DNA of 64,000 nt from Roseateles_B flavus (GTDB lineage: Bacteria; Pseudomonadota; Gammaproteobacteria; Burkholderiales; Burkholderiaceae_C). A program made the translations under genes and the position numbers. Of this stretch, positions 28,098-35,513 are shown in pieces. The notes below the pieces were generated by a model. The model did not search any database, had not been told where the DNA came from, and saw nothing but the letters and a program-made list of their open reading frames with translations. The stretch lies in NCBI RefSeq assembly GCF_039872765.1, contig NZ_JBDPZC010000003.1:248001-312000 (forward strand), written 5' to 3'. Position 1 is the first letter of the stretch; the number at the start of each line of letters is the position of its first letter.

Positions 28098-29897
28098 TCA
28101 CAGGTCTTCGGACCCCAGCAGCATTTCCGAAATGCCCTTGCCCGCCTTGACCATGGGCCAGACGTTCTCGGTCGGATCGGTGCGCACGTCCAGGAAGACG
28201 GTGCGGTCCTTCAGGCGCATGGCCTCGCGCAGCGCCGGCTCCACGTCGGCGGGATGCTCGACGAGGATGCCCACATGCCCGTAGGCCTCCGCCAGCTTGA
28301 CGAAGTTGGGCAGCGCATCCATGTAACTGTGGGAGTAGCGGCCCTCGTAGTCGAGTTCCTGCCACTGCCGCACCATGCCCAGATAGCGGTTGTTGAGGGA
28401 GACGATCTTGACCGGCGTCTTGTACTGCTGGCAGGTCGAGAGCTCCTGGATGCACATCTGGATCGAGCCTTCGCCGGTGATGCAGAACACATCCGACTCC
28501 GGCTTGGCCAGCTTGATGCCCATGGCGTAGGGCAGGCCCACGCCCATGGTGCCCAGACCGCCGGAATTGATCCAGCGGCGGGGTTCATCAAACTTGTAGA
28601 ACTGCGCCGCCCACATCTGGTGCTGGCCCACATCCGACGTGATGTAGGTGTCGCGGTCGCGGGTCAGGTTCCACAGGGTCTCGACGACCATCTGCGGCTT
28701 GATGACCTCGCTGTCGCGCTTGTAGGACAGGCAGTCCTTGCGGCGCCATTCGTTGATCTGGCTCCACCAGGCATTGATGGCGTTGCTGTCCGGGCGGGCC
28801 TGCGCTTCCTTGATCTGGTGGATCAGCTCCTGCAGCACGTCCTTGACGTCGCCGACGATGGGGATGTCCACGCGCACGCGCTTGGAGATCGACGAGGGGT
28901 CGATGTCCACATGGATGATCTTGCGCTCGACTTGCGAGAAGTGCTTGGGGTTGCCGATCACGCGGTCATCGAAGCGGGCGCCCACGGCCAGCAGCACGTC
29001 GCAGTGCTGCATGGTCATGTTGGCCTCGTAGGTGCCGTGCATGCCCAGCATACCCAGGAAGCGCGGGTCGGTGCCGGGCATGGAGCCCAGGCCCATCAGC
29101 GTGTTGGTGCAGGGGTAGCCCAGCAGGTTCACCAGCTCGCGCAACTCGGCCGTGGCCTCGCCCAGGATGACGCCGCCGCCCGTGTAGATGTAGGGGCGCT
29201 TGGCGCTCATCAGTAGCTGGACGGCCTTGCGGATCTGCCCCGAGTGCCCCTTCTTGACGGGGTTGTAGGAGCGCATCTCGACCGTGGCCGGGTAGCTGAA
29301 ATGGGTCTTGTTGAGGGAGACGTCCTTGGGGATGTCCACCACCACGGGGCCGGGGCGGCCGGTGCGGGCGATGTGGAAGGCTTTCTTGAGCGTGCTCGCC
29401 AGGTCGCGCACATCCTTCACCAGGAAGTTGTGCTTGACGATGGGGCGGGTGATGCCCACGGTGTCGCATTCCTGGAAGGCGTCCAGGCCGATGGCGGGCG
29501 TGGGCACCTGGCCGGTCACGATCACCATGGGGATGGAGTCCATGTAGGCGGTCGCGATGCCGGTGATCGCATTCGTGACGCCGGGACCGGAGGTCACCAG
29601 GGCCACGCCGACTTCGCCTGTGGCGCGGGCATAGCCGTCAGCGGCATGCACGGCGGCCTGCTCATGGCGCACCAGAACGTGTTGGATGGAGTCCTGTTTG
29701 TACAGCGCGTCGTAGATGTAGAGGACGGCGCCGCCCGGATAGCCCCAGAGGTACTTGACGCCCTCTGCTTGCAGACTACGGACCAGGATCTCGGAGCCAT
29801 TCAGCTCCTGACCTGAAAAGGACTGGGAATTTGAAGAATGCGGTTGTGCACGACCATCGGTCGCTGCACGTTTGACGTCCGCGGCAGACATATCCAT
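28098..29897 (-). CDS. ilvB: Acetolactate synthase large (catalytic) subunit
   Basis: A 599-residue thiamine-diphosphate enzyme. The activating glutamate is in LVRHEQAAVHAADGYARATG near 74-93, FAD/ThDP regions are intact, and the metal-ThDP motif reads GEGSIQ, as common in Burkholderiales in place of GDGS. It catalyses the first common step for valine, leucine and isoleucine. ATG 29897 (MDMSAADV) is preferred as AGAGG lies six bases upstream; an in-frame codon 36 bases earlier lacks support. A terminator-like hairpin lies 87-114 bases upstream and may attenuate the operon. Confidence 0.96.
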   Translation of the reverse strand: MDMSAADVKRAATDGRAQPHSSNSQSFSGQELNGSEILVRSLQAEGVKYLWGYPGGAVLYIYDALYKQDSIQHVLVRHEQAAVHAADGYARATGEVGVALVTSGPGVTNAITGIATAYMDSIPMVIVTGQVPTPAIGLDAFQECDTVGITRPIVKHNFLVKDVRDLASTLKKAFHIARTGRPGPVVVDIPKDVSLNKTHFSYPATVEMRSYNPVKKGHSGQIRKAVQLLMSAKRPYIYTGGGVILGEATAELRELVNLLGYPCTNTLMGLGSMPGTDPRFLGMLGMHGTYEANMTMQHCDVLLAVGARFDDRVIGNPKHFSQVERKIIHVDIDPSSISKRVRVDIPIVGDVKDVLQELIHQIKEAQARPDSNAINAWWSQINEWRRKDCLSYKRDSEVIKPQMVVETLWNLTRDRDTYITSDVGQHQMWAAQFYKFDEPRRWINSGGLGTMGVGLPYAMGIKLAKPESDVFCITGEGSIQMCIQELSTCQQYKTPVKIVSLNNRYLGMVRQWQELDYEGRYSHSYMDALPNFVKLAEAYGHVGILVEHPADVEPALREAMRLKDRTVFLDVRTDPTENVWPMVKAGKGISEMLLGSEDL

Positions 29898-29983
29898 GTC
29901 GAACCTCTGTGAATTTCTCTGACGAAAAACCATCGGTGCTCCTCTTCACACCCTTGTGAGGCGGATTCGGAACGTGCGCGGTC

Positions 29984-30011
29984 AAAAAACTCGGCGCCCC
30001 GGTCGGGCACC
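29984..30011 (-). promoter_or_regulatory. Candidate attenuator hairpin upstream of ilvB
   Basis: On the minus strand GGTGCCC and GGGCGCC (one G-T pair) form a 7-bp stem with a 5-base loop, directly followed by GAGTTTTTTG. A Rho-independent terminator in the 5' leader of a biosynthetic operon is typical of attenuation. An overlapping short frame with Leu-Lys-Leu-Val codons abuts the 5' arm, but it has no stop before ilvB, so the sensing mechanism is unclear. Confidence 0.5.
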
Positions 30012-30056
30012 AGCTTGAGACCTTGGGAACTCATTGTGCGAAGCAACATTATGCAT

Positions 30057-30094
30057 GGAATTGGCGCTCTGACTGGGGTCTGGACTCCAATTCC
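30057..30094. repeat. Inverted repeat in the ilvB leader / sigma-factor upstream region
   Basis: GGAATTGG (30057-30064) and CCAATTCC (30087-30094) are perfect 8-bp arms enclosing 22 bases with a small inner GAC/GTC stem. It lies upstream of the ilvB attenuator hairpin and could be a structured leader element or an operator shared with the divergent sigma gene. On the plus strand a TG-n-CATAAT extended -10 at 30103-30111 could serve the sigma gene. Confidence 0.45.
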
Positions 30095-30161
30095 GGCCGC
30101 AGTGCCATAATCCGCGACGTTTTTCCCGCCGGCGCCCCGGCCCGGGCGCACTGGATCCATC

Positions 30162-30728
30162 TTGGCGACAGACAAAGAACTCAACGATTTCCTGAAGAGC
30201 GTCGACCGGCGGGCTTTCAAGCGCACCGTCTACATGGTCCGCGACGACGATGCCGCCCTGGACATCGTCCAGGACTCCATGATCCGCCTGGCCGAGAAGT
30301 ATTTCGACCGCCCGGCGGCGGAACTGCCCCTGCTCTTCCAGCGCATCCTGTCCAATGCCACCATGGACTGGTTCCGGCGCCAGAAGGTCCGCAACGCCGT
30401 CATGTTCAATATGTCGGACGTCGAGGGCGCCGACCCGGACGACGACTTCGACTTGCTGGAAACCCTCACCAGCAGCAACGGTGGCCTGGGCACGCTCAGT
30501 GCGGCGGACGAAGTCTCGCGCAGCCAGATCCTCCAGGCGATCGATGCCGAGGTGAGCCAGCTGCCGACGCGTCAACGGGAAGCCTTCCTGCTGCGTTACT
30601 GGGAGGAGTTGGACGTCGCCGAGACGGCCAGCGTCATGGGTTGCTCGGAGGGAAGTGTGAAGACGCACTGCTCCCGGGCCGTTCACGCACTGGCAAAGGC
30701 GCTCAAAGGCAAGGGGATCACACTATGA
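30162..30728 (+). CDS. RNA polymerase sigma factor (ECF-like)
   Basis: A 188-residue sigma-70 family protein with region 2 near 15-75 (MVRDDDAALDIVQDSMIRLAEKY, ATMDWFRRQKVRNA) and region 4 near 130-182 (LPTRQREAFLLRYWEELDVAETASVMGCSEGSVKTHCSRAVHAL). The start is taken as TTG 30162, giving MATDKELNDFLKSVDRRAF, which matches the family start; no ATG fits. Its stop overlaps the ATG of the DUF3619 gene. The set sigma-DUF3619-DUF3106-RDD recurs in Burkholderiales. The membrane protein next door is a candidate anti-sigma factor, by position. Confidence 0.85.
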   Translation: MATDKELNDFLKSVDRRAFKRTVYMVRDDDAALDIVQDSMIRLAEKYFDRPAAELPLLFQRILSNATMDWFRRQKVRNAVMFNMSDVEGADPDDDFDLLETLTSSNGGLGTLSAADEVSRSQILQAIDAEVSQLPTRQREAFLLRYWEELDVAETASVMGCSEGSVKTHCSRAVHALAKALKGKGITL

Positions 30729-31195
30729 ACAAGCACACGACGTCCACGCTGGACCCGGCTGTCGACGCCCGCGTGTCGGCCTATGGCAAGCGCCTGGCCG
30801 CCGGCCTGAGCCAGGCCAGCGACGAGCTGCCTGCCGACATCACCGAGCGCCTGCGCTTCGCGCGCGAGCAGGCCCTGCGCAAGGCCAAGGAAGCCCGCGC
30901 CGCCGAGCCGGTGACCGCCGAGCAGACCCTGCGCATGGGCAGCACCCTGGCCCTGCAGGGCGGTGATCGCCCGGCCCGCTGGTTCAAGCTGGCCTCCCTG
31001 ACGCCCCTGCTCCTGCTGCTGGCCGGCCTGCTGCTGATCCAGCACAGCCAGTGGTACCAGCAGATCCTGGCCGCCGCCGAGGTGGACACCGCCATGCTGG
31101 CCAAGCCCCTGCCGCCCGCCGCCTACAGCGATCCGGGTTTCAAGGAATACCTGGATGAGAATCCGGACGAGCAACAAGATCGACACGAAGAGTGA
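30725..31195 (+). CDS. DUF3619 family protein, single membrane helix, possible anti-sigma factor
   Basis: A 156-residue protein starting MNKHTTSTLDPAVDARVSAYG, with a soluble N-terminal part of about 90 residues, one strong membrane helix (LASLTPLLLLLAGLLLIQH, about 89-107) and a C-terminal part expected in the periplasm. It overlaps the sigma gene by ATGA, so the two are translationally coupled. A cytoplasmic helical domain joined to one membrane helix next to an ECF-like sigma is the layout of anti-sigma factors, but no zinc-finger HxxxCxxC motif is present. Function is inferred from context only. Confidence 0.75.
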   Translation: MNKHTTSTLDPAVDARVSAYGKRLAAGLSQASDELPADITERLRFAREQALRKAKEARAAEPVTAEQTLRMGSTLALQGGDRPARWFKLASLTPLLLLLAGLLLIQHSQWYQQILAAAEVDTAMLAKPLPPAAYSDPGFKEYLDENPDEQQDRHEE

Positions 31196-31205
31196 CCGCC
31201 CGCCC

Positions 31206-32033
31206 ATGACGCCTGCGCTGAACGTCCGCCGCCCGCTCGCCCTGCTGCTGATCCCGGCACTGCTGGGCAGCGCCTACGCCCAGTCCAGCGATGCGCCCGC
31301 CGTGGCCGCCAGCGCCACGGCGCCCGCCTCGGCAGCCCTTCCCGTCCTGCCCCAGGCGCCCAGGCCCCTGCCCACCGCCAGCCTGGTGGGTGTGCAGCGC
31401 TGGGCCAGCCTCAGTCCCGCCCAGCAGGCGGTGCTGGCCCCCCTGGCGGATGAATGGGACGGCCTGGATGCCGCCCGCAAGAGCAAGTGGCTGGAGATCG
31501 CCGCCCGCTTCCACACCCTCACGCCCGAACAGCAGGCCCGCCTGCGCGAGCGCATGATCGCCTGGACGCGCATGAGCCCCGCGGAGCGTCAGCAGGCGCG
31601 GGTGGGCTTCCAGTCCAACCCCCAGCTGCGCGACGAGAAGCTGCAGTCGGAAAAACTCCAGTCCAAGTGGGAGGCCTACCAGGCCCTCACACCTGAGGAG
31701 CGCCAGGCCCTGGCCCAGAAGGGCGCCGAGAAGGCGGCCCAGAAGCGCGCCGACCGCAAGGCCGCGGCCCAGGCCCAGAAGCCGCTGAGCGGCGCCAAGA
31801 CCGATTTCGTGCCCCCGAAGCAGGCGGCCGCGCCGGTGGCTGTCGCGCCGTCCGTGCTGCAGGCTCGCCCGGGTGTCAGCACGGTGCTGATCACGCAGGG
31901 CGTGCCGCAGGCGGGCCGCCAGCTGCCTGGCCGGCGCAAGCTGATCGTGGACCCGGCCCTGGTCGACCCCAAGACCCTGCTGCCCCGCGTTCCTCAGGCA
32001 CCCGCCGCCGCGGCCTCCACGCCCGCTCGCTGA
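31206..32033 (+). CDS. DUF3106 family exported protein
   Basis: A 275-residue protein with a signal peptide (RRPLALLLIPALLGSAYAQS, cleavage near AYA). A Pro/Ala-rich linker leads into a helical DUF3106 region of about 60-150, with repeated short motifs such as LSPAQQAVLAPLADEWD, LTPEQQARLRERM and MSPAERQQAR that resemble periplasmic CpxP/Spy-like or RSEP helices. The rest is Lys/Gln-rich and low in complexity. ATG 31206 is chosen because it starts the signal peptide; an upstream in-frame ATG lies within DUF3619. A periplasmic sensor or chaperone role alongside the sigma gene is possible. Confidence 0.75.
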   Translation: MTPALNVRRPLALLLIPALLGSAYAQSSDAPAVAASATAPASAALPVLPQAPRPLPTASLVGVQRWASLSPAQQAVLAPLADEWDGLDAARKSKWLEIAARFHTLTPEQQARLRERMIAWTRMSPAERQQARVGFQSNPQLRDEKLQSEKLQSKWEAYQALTPEERQALAQKGAEKAAQKRADRKAAAQAQKPLSGAKTDFVPPKQAAAPVAVAPSVLQARPGVSTVLITQGVPQAGRQLPGRRKLIVDPALVDPKTLLPRVPQAPAAAASTPAR

Positions 32034-32036
32034 GCC

Positions 32037-32552
32037 ATGGAAGCGCAGTTCCCCGGGCAGGCGCCCAGCCTGTGGCGCCGCATGGCGTCCTTTCTGTATG
32101 AAGGCGTGCTGCTGTTCGGCGTCACCTTCATCTCGGGCTATCTCTACGCCGCACTGACCCAGCAGCGCAGTGCGCTGATCGGCAAGGCAGGCCTGCAGGC
32201 CTTCGAGTTCGTGGTGCTGGGCATCTATTTCATCTGGTTCTGGACCCATGGCGGGCAGACCGTCGCGATGAAGGCCTGGCATCTGCGCGTGGTCGACGAG
32301 CACGGCGCCCCGCTCAGCCAGGGGCGCGCCCTCGCCCGCTACCTGCTGTCCTGGCTGTGGTTCCTGCCGGCCCTGGCCTCGGTCCATTTCGCCGAGCTGC
32401 ATGGCGGCGGCGCCATCGCCGGCGCGCTGCTGGCCGGCGTGCTGGGCTATGTGCTGCTGGCGCGGCTGCATCCCTCGCGCCAGTTCCTGCACGACCTGTT
32501 GTGCCGGACCCGCGTGATCACGCAGCGGCCGCCTGCGCGCAAGAAGCCATGA
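32037..32552 (+). CDS. RDD family membrane protein
   Basis: A 171-residue inner-membrane protein with the RDD features: an Arg near the start (LWRRMASFLYEGVLLF), membrane helices near 20-42, 55-75 and 108-146, and HDLLCRTRVI near 151-160. It follows DUF3106 by three bases and overlaps dgkA by ATGA, so it belongs to the same operon. RDD proteins are mostly of unknown role; some are linked to Na+/H+ transport. No specific function is assigned. Confidence 0.82.
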   Translation: MEAQFPGQAPSLWRRMASFLYEGVLLFGVTFISGYLYAALTQQRSALIGKAGLQAFEFVVLGIYFIWFWTHGGQTVAMKAWHLRVVDEHGAPLSQGRALARYLLSWLWFLPALASVHFAELHGGGAIAGALLAGVLGYVLLARLHPSRQFLHDLLCRTRVITQRPPARKKP

Positions 32553-32926
32553 GCAACCCGCACAAGGGCCGCACCGGCCTGAACCGCATCCTGCATGCGG
32601 CTGGCTATTCCTGGGCCGGCCTGAAAGCCGCCTACAGCGGCGAAAGCGCCTTCCGCCAAGAGGTGTGGCTCTGCGTGGTGGCCGTGCCCTTGGCCTTCTG
32701 GCTGGGACAGGGCTGGGTGGAGCGCGCCCTGCTGCTGGGCTCTCTGCTCCTGGTGCTGATCGTCGAGCTGCTGAACTCCGGCATCGAGGCCGCCATCGAC
32801 CGCGTGGGCTTCGAACTGCACGATCTCTCCAAGCGCGCCAAGGACCTGGCCAGCGCGGCCGTGCTGCTGTCCCTGCTGCTGTGCGCCGGGGTCTGGGGCG
32901 CGGCGGCCTGGCACCGCCTCTTCTGA
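32549..32926 (+). CDS. dgkA: Diacylglycerol kinase
   Basis: A 125-residue DgkA, small and with three membrane helices. The signature ELLNSGIEAAIDRVG lies near 71-85 and HDLSKRAKDLASAAVLLSL, with the conserved E/K/D residues, near 90-108. It rephosphorylates diacylglycerol to phosphatidic acid in the inner membrane. It overlaps the RDD gene by ATGA and ends the rightward operon; a bidirectional terminator follows. Confidence 0.93.
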   Translation: MSNPHKGRTGLNRILHAAGYSWAGLKAAYSGESAFRQEVWLCVVAVPLAFWLGQGWVERALLLGSLLLVLIVELLNSGIEAAIDRVGFELHDLSKRAKDLASAAVLLSLLLCAGVWGAAAWHRLF

Positions 32927-32944
32927 CAGGCCTTTCGCAATGAC

Positions 32945-32974
32945 AAAGGGCGCCTCGAGGGCGCCCTTAGCTTT
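32945..32974. terminator. Bidirectional terminator between dgkA and glnK
   Basis: AAGGGCGCC and GGCGCCCTT form a perfect 9-bp stem with a 5-base loop, with CTTTT on the right. The flanking genes converge here. Confidence 0.65.
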
Positions 32975-33001
32975 TGCACGTCGGCATGGCAGGTCCGCCG
33001 G

Positions 33002-33340
33002 TCAGACGGCGGCTTCGTCTTCCTCGCCGGTACGGATGCGGATGACCTGCTCGACCGGGGTCACGAAGATCTTGCCGTCGCCGATCTTGCCGGTCTTGGC
33101 GGCCTTGAGGATGGCCTCGATGCAGCGCTCGACGTCATCGTCCTTGACCACCACCTCGACCTTCACCTTGGGCAGAAAGTCCACCACGTACTCGGCACCG
33201 CGGTAGAGCTCCGTGTGGCCCTTCTGGCGGCCAAAGCCCTTCACCTCGGTGACGGTCAGACCGGACGCGCCCACCTCGGCCAGGGCCTCGCGGACCTCGT
33301 CCAGCTTGAAGGGTTTGATGATGGCGGTGATCTGTTTCAT
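33002..33340 (-). CDS. glnK: Nitrogen regulatory protein P-II
   Basis: A 112-residue PII signal protein. The uridylylation site Tyr51 sits in YRGAEYVVDFLPK of the T-loop, the B-loop TGKIGDGKIFV is near 83-93, and the C-terminal IRTGEEDEAAV is typical. It senses 2-oxoglutarate and ATP/ADP. ATG 33340 is chosen as the family starts MKQITAIIKPFKLDEVR. It lies 54 bases downstream of nadE and not next to amtB, so glnB is an equally possible name. In Azospirillum a PII protein regulates a glutamine-dependent NadE, which makes this pairing meaningful. Confidence 0.94.
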   Translation of the reverse strand: MKQITAIIKPFKLDEVREALAEVGASGLTVTEVKGFGRQKGHTELYRGAEYVVDFLPKVKVEVVVKDDDVERCIEAILKAAKTGKIGDGKIFVTPVEQVIRIRTGEEDEAAV

Positions 33341-33394
33341 CGGGGACTCCAAAGCGGATTGATAAAGGCTGTTGCCCCGATTTAAGCATGGATC

Positions 33395-35428
33395 TCAGCC
33401 CGGAATCCTCTGCAGATCGGCCAGCCAGACGCTTGCTTCGCCGTCGCTGGGCGCCCGCCAGTCACCCCGCGGCGACAGCGATCCGCCACTGCCCACCTTG
33501 GGGGCGTTGGGCACGCAGCTGCGCTTGAACTGGCTGCCCTGGAAGAAGCGTTTGACGAAGATGCCGAGCACCCTTTTGATTTCGGCAAGCTCGTATTCGT
33601 TGCGCTTCACATGCTCGCCGTCGGGCCATTCGCCCCGTTCCCGGTCGCCCCAGGCCTGCAGGGCCAGGAAGGCGATCTTGGCCGGCGCGAAGCCATGGCG
33701 CAGGGTGTAGAAGAGGTTGAAGTCCTGCAGCTCGTAAGGCCCGATGTGGCTCTCGGTGCTCTGCAGCGCCTGGCCCGGGACCAGCTCGGGGCTGATCTCG
33801 GTGGCGAGGATGTCCAGCAGGACCTCACGACCACTGTCATGGCCCAGCTGGTCGGTCTCGGCCACCCAGCGCACCAGGTACTGGATCAGCGTCTTGGGCA
33901 CGCTGGCGTTCACGTTGTAGTGCGACATGTGGTCGCCCACGCCATAGGTGCACCAGCCCAGGGCCAGCTCGCTGAGGTCGCCCGTGCCCAGCACCAGGGC
34001 GCCCAGGTGGTTGGCGAGGCGGAAGAGATGGCTGGTGCGCTCGCCGGCCTGCACGTTCTCGAAGGTGACGTCATAGACCGCCTGGCCCGCCGAATAGGGA
34101 TGGCCGAGGTCCTGCAGCATCTGCGTGCAGCTGGGGCGGATGTCGATCTCGCGCGCCTCGCAGCCGATGGCCTGCATGAGCCGCCAGGCCTGGTCCCGCG
34201 TGCGGGTGCTGGTGGCAAAGCCCGGCATGGTCACGCCGATGATGTGCTGGCGCGGCAGGCCCAGCTGATCCATGGCGCGGGCGGCCACGAGCAGCGCGTG
34301 GGTCGAGTCCAGCCCGCCCGAGACGCCCAGCACCAGCTTGCGGATGCCGCTGGATTCCAGGCGCTGCACCAGGGCCTGCACCTGGATGTTGAAGACTTCA
34401 TGGCAGCGTTCGTCCCGGCGGCTGCGATCGGTCGGCACATAGGGGAAGCGGTCGACGCGGCGACGCAGCCCCAGGGCCTGCTCGCGCGGCGGGGCCAGCT
34501 CCAGGCCCACGCGGCGGAAGCCCTGGAGCTGCGGGGCGTGGCGGCGCACCGACGTGCCGTAGCTGGTCTGGCGCATGCGCTCGCGGGCGAGGCGCTCCAG
34601 GTCCACGTCCGCGAAGATCAGCTGCGAGCCGCGGTGGTAGCGCTGCGACTCGGCCAGCAGGTCGCCGTTCTCGCTGATCAGGGCCTGGCCATCCCAGGCG
34701 AGATCGGTGCTGGACTCGCCTGCGCCCGCCGAGGTGTACACATAGGCCGCCAGGCAGCGCGCCGCCTGCTGCGAGACCAGCTGGCGGCGATAGGCCGCCT
34801 TGCCTACGGTCACGTTGGAGGCCGAGAGGTTCACCAGCACCGTCGCACCGGCCAGGGCCGCATAGCTGGACGGCGGGATGGGTGTCCAGACGTCCTCGCA
34901 GATCTCGGCATGGATCACCAGGCCCGGCACGTCCTGCGCCTCGACCAGCACATCGGTGCCCACCGGCACCCGCTGGCCCAGCAGCTCGATCTCACGGCTC
35001 AGCAACTCGTCGGCCGCGTTGAACTGGCGGGCCTCGTAGAACTCGGCATAGTTGGGCAGATAGGTCTTGGGCCACACCGCCAGCAGGCGGCCCCGGTGCA
35101 GGGCCACCGCGCAGTTGAAGAGCCGGTGCTCGAGGCGCAGCGGCAGGCCGACGATGGCGATGGGCGTCAGCGCCAGCGAGTGCTGCAGCAGCTCGGCCAG
35201 GGCCTCCTCGCAGGCGTCCAGCAGGGCGCGCTGATGGAAGAGGTCGTCGCAGCTGTAGGCCGAGAGGCCCAGCTCGGGAAAGGCCACCACGGCCGCACCA
35301 GCCTCATGGGCCTGCTGCATCAGCGCTGCCGTCTGCAGGGCATTGAAGGACGGGTCGGCGATACGGCACTGCGGCACGCCCACGGCAATGCGTGCCAGCT
35401 GATGGTTGTAGAGGTTGTGGAATTCCAT
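33395..35428 (-). CDS. nadE: Glutamine-dependent NAD+ synthase
   Basis: A 677-residue two-domain enzyme. The N-terminal nitrilase-type glutaminase has Glu52 in FPELGLSAYS, Lys121 in WPKTYLPNYAEFYE and Cys177 in EICEDVW. The C-terminal synthetase has the ATP loop LGVSGGLDST near 350-359 and GTGDLSELALGW near 480-491. It makes NAD+ from deamido-NAD using glutamine nitrogen. ATG 35428 (MEFHNLYNHQLARIAVGVP) is preferred; ATG 35437 is also possible. It is co-directional with, and probably co-transcribed with, the PII gene downstream. Confidence 0.95.
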   Translation of the reverse strand: MEFHNLYNHQLARIAVGVPQCRIADPSFNALQTAALMQQAHEAGAAVVAFPELGLSAYSCDDLFHQRALLDACEEALAELLQHSLALTPIAIVGLPLRLEHRLFNCAVALHRGRLLAVWPKTYLPNYAEFYEARQFNAADELLSREIELLGQRVPVGTDVLVEAQDVPGLVIHAEICEDVWTPIPPSSYAALAGATVLVNLSASNVTVGKAAYRRQLVSQQAARCLAAYVYTSAGAGESSTDLAWDGQALISENGDLLAESQRYHRGSQLIFADVDLERLARERMRQTSYGTSVRRHAPQLQGFRRVGLELAPPREQALGLRRRVDRFPYVPTDRSRRDERCHEVFNIQVQALVQRLESSGIRKLVLGVSGGLDSTHALLVAARAMDQLGLPRQHIIGVTMPGFATSTRTRDQAWRLMQAIGCEAREIDIRPSCTQMLQDLGHPYSAGQAVYDVTFENVQAGERTSHLFRLANHLGALVLGTGDLSELALGWCTYGVGDHMSHYNVNASVPKTLIQYLVRWVAETDQLGHDSGREVLLDILATEISPELVPGQALQSTESHIGPYELQDFNLFYTLRHGFAPAKIAFLALQAWGDRERGEWPDGEHVKRNEYELAEIKRVLGIFVKRFFQGSQFKRSCVPNAPKVGSGGSLSPRGDWRAPSDGEASVWLADLQRIPG

Positions 35429-35513
35429 GGCCTGCATCCTGCCATCATTTGCACGGGGTCCAAATCCCTCCGCAATGGCTGGCTGCGCCCCTCGCCCTAA
35501 GATCCCGCCCACG

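Noticed and set aside
28098..28500. Apparent change of GDGS to GEGS in the thiamine-diphosphate motif of ilvB as a defect
   Set aside because: GEGSIQ is, to my knowledge, usual in acetolactate synthases of this order, and the rest of the enzyme is intact.
29984..30056. Short frame MHNVASHNEF (24 codons) as an ilvB leader peptide
   Set aside because: It has few Val, Leu or Ile codons and ends in the T-run, so it cannot act as a classical sensor; kept out of the feature list.
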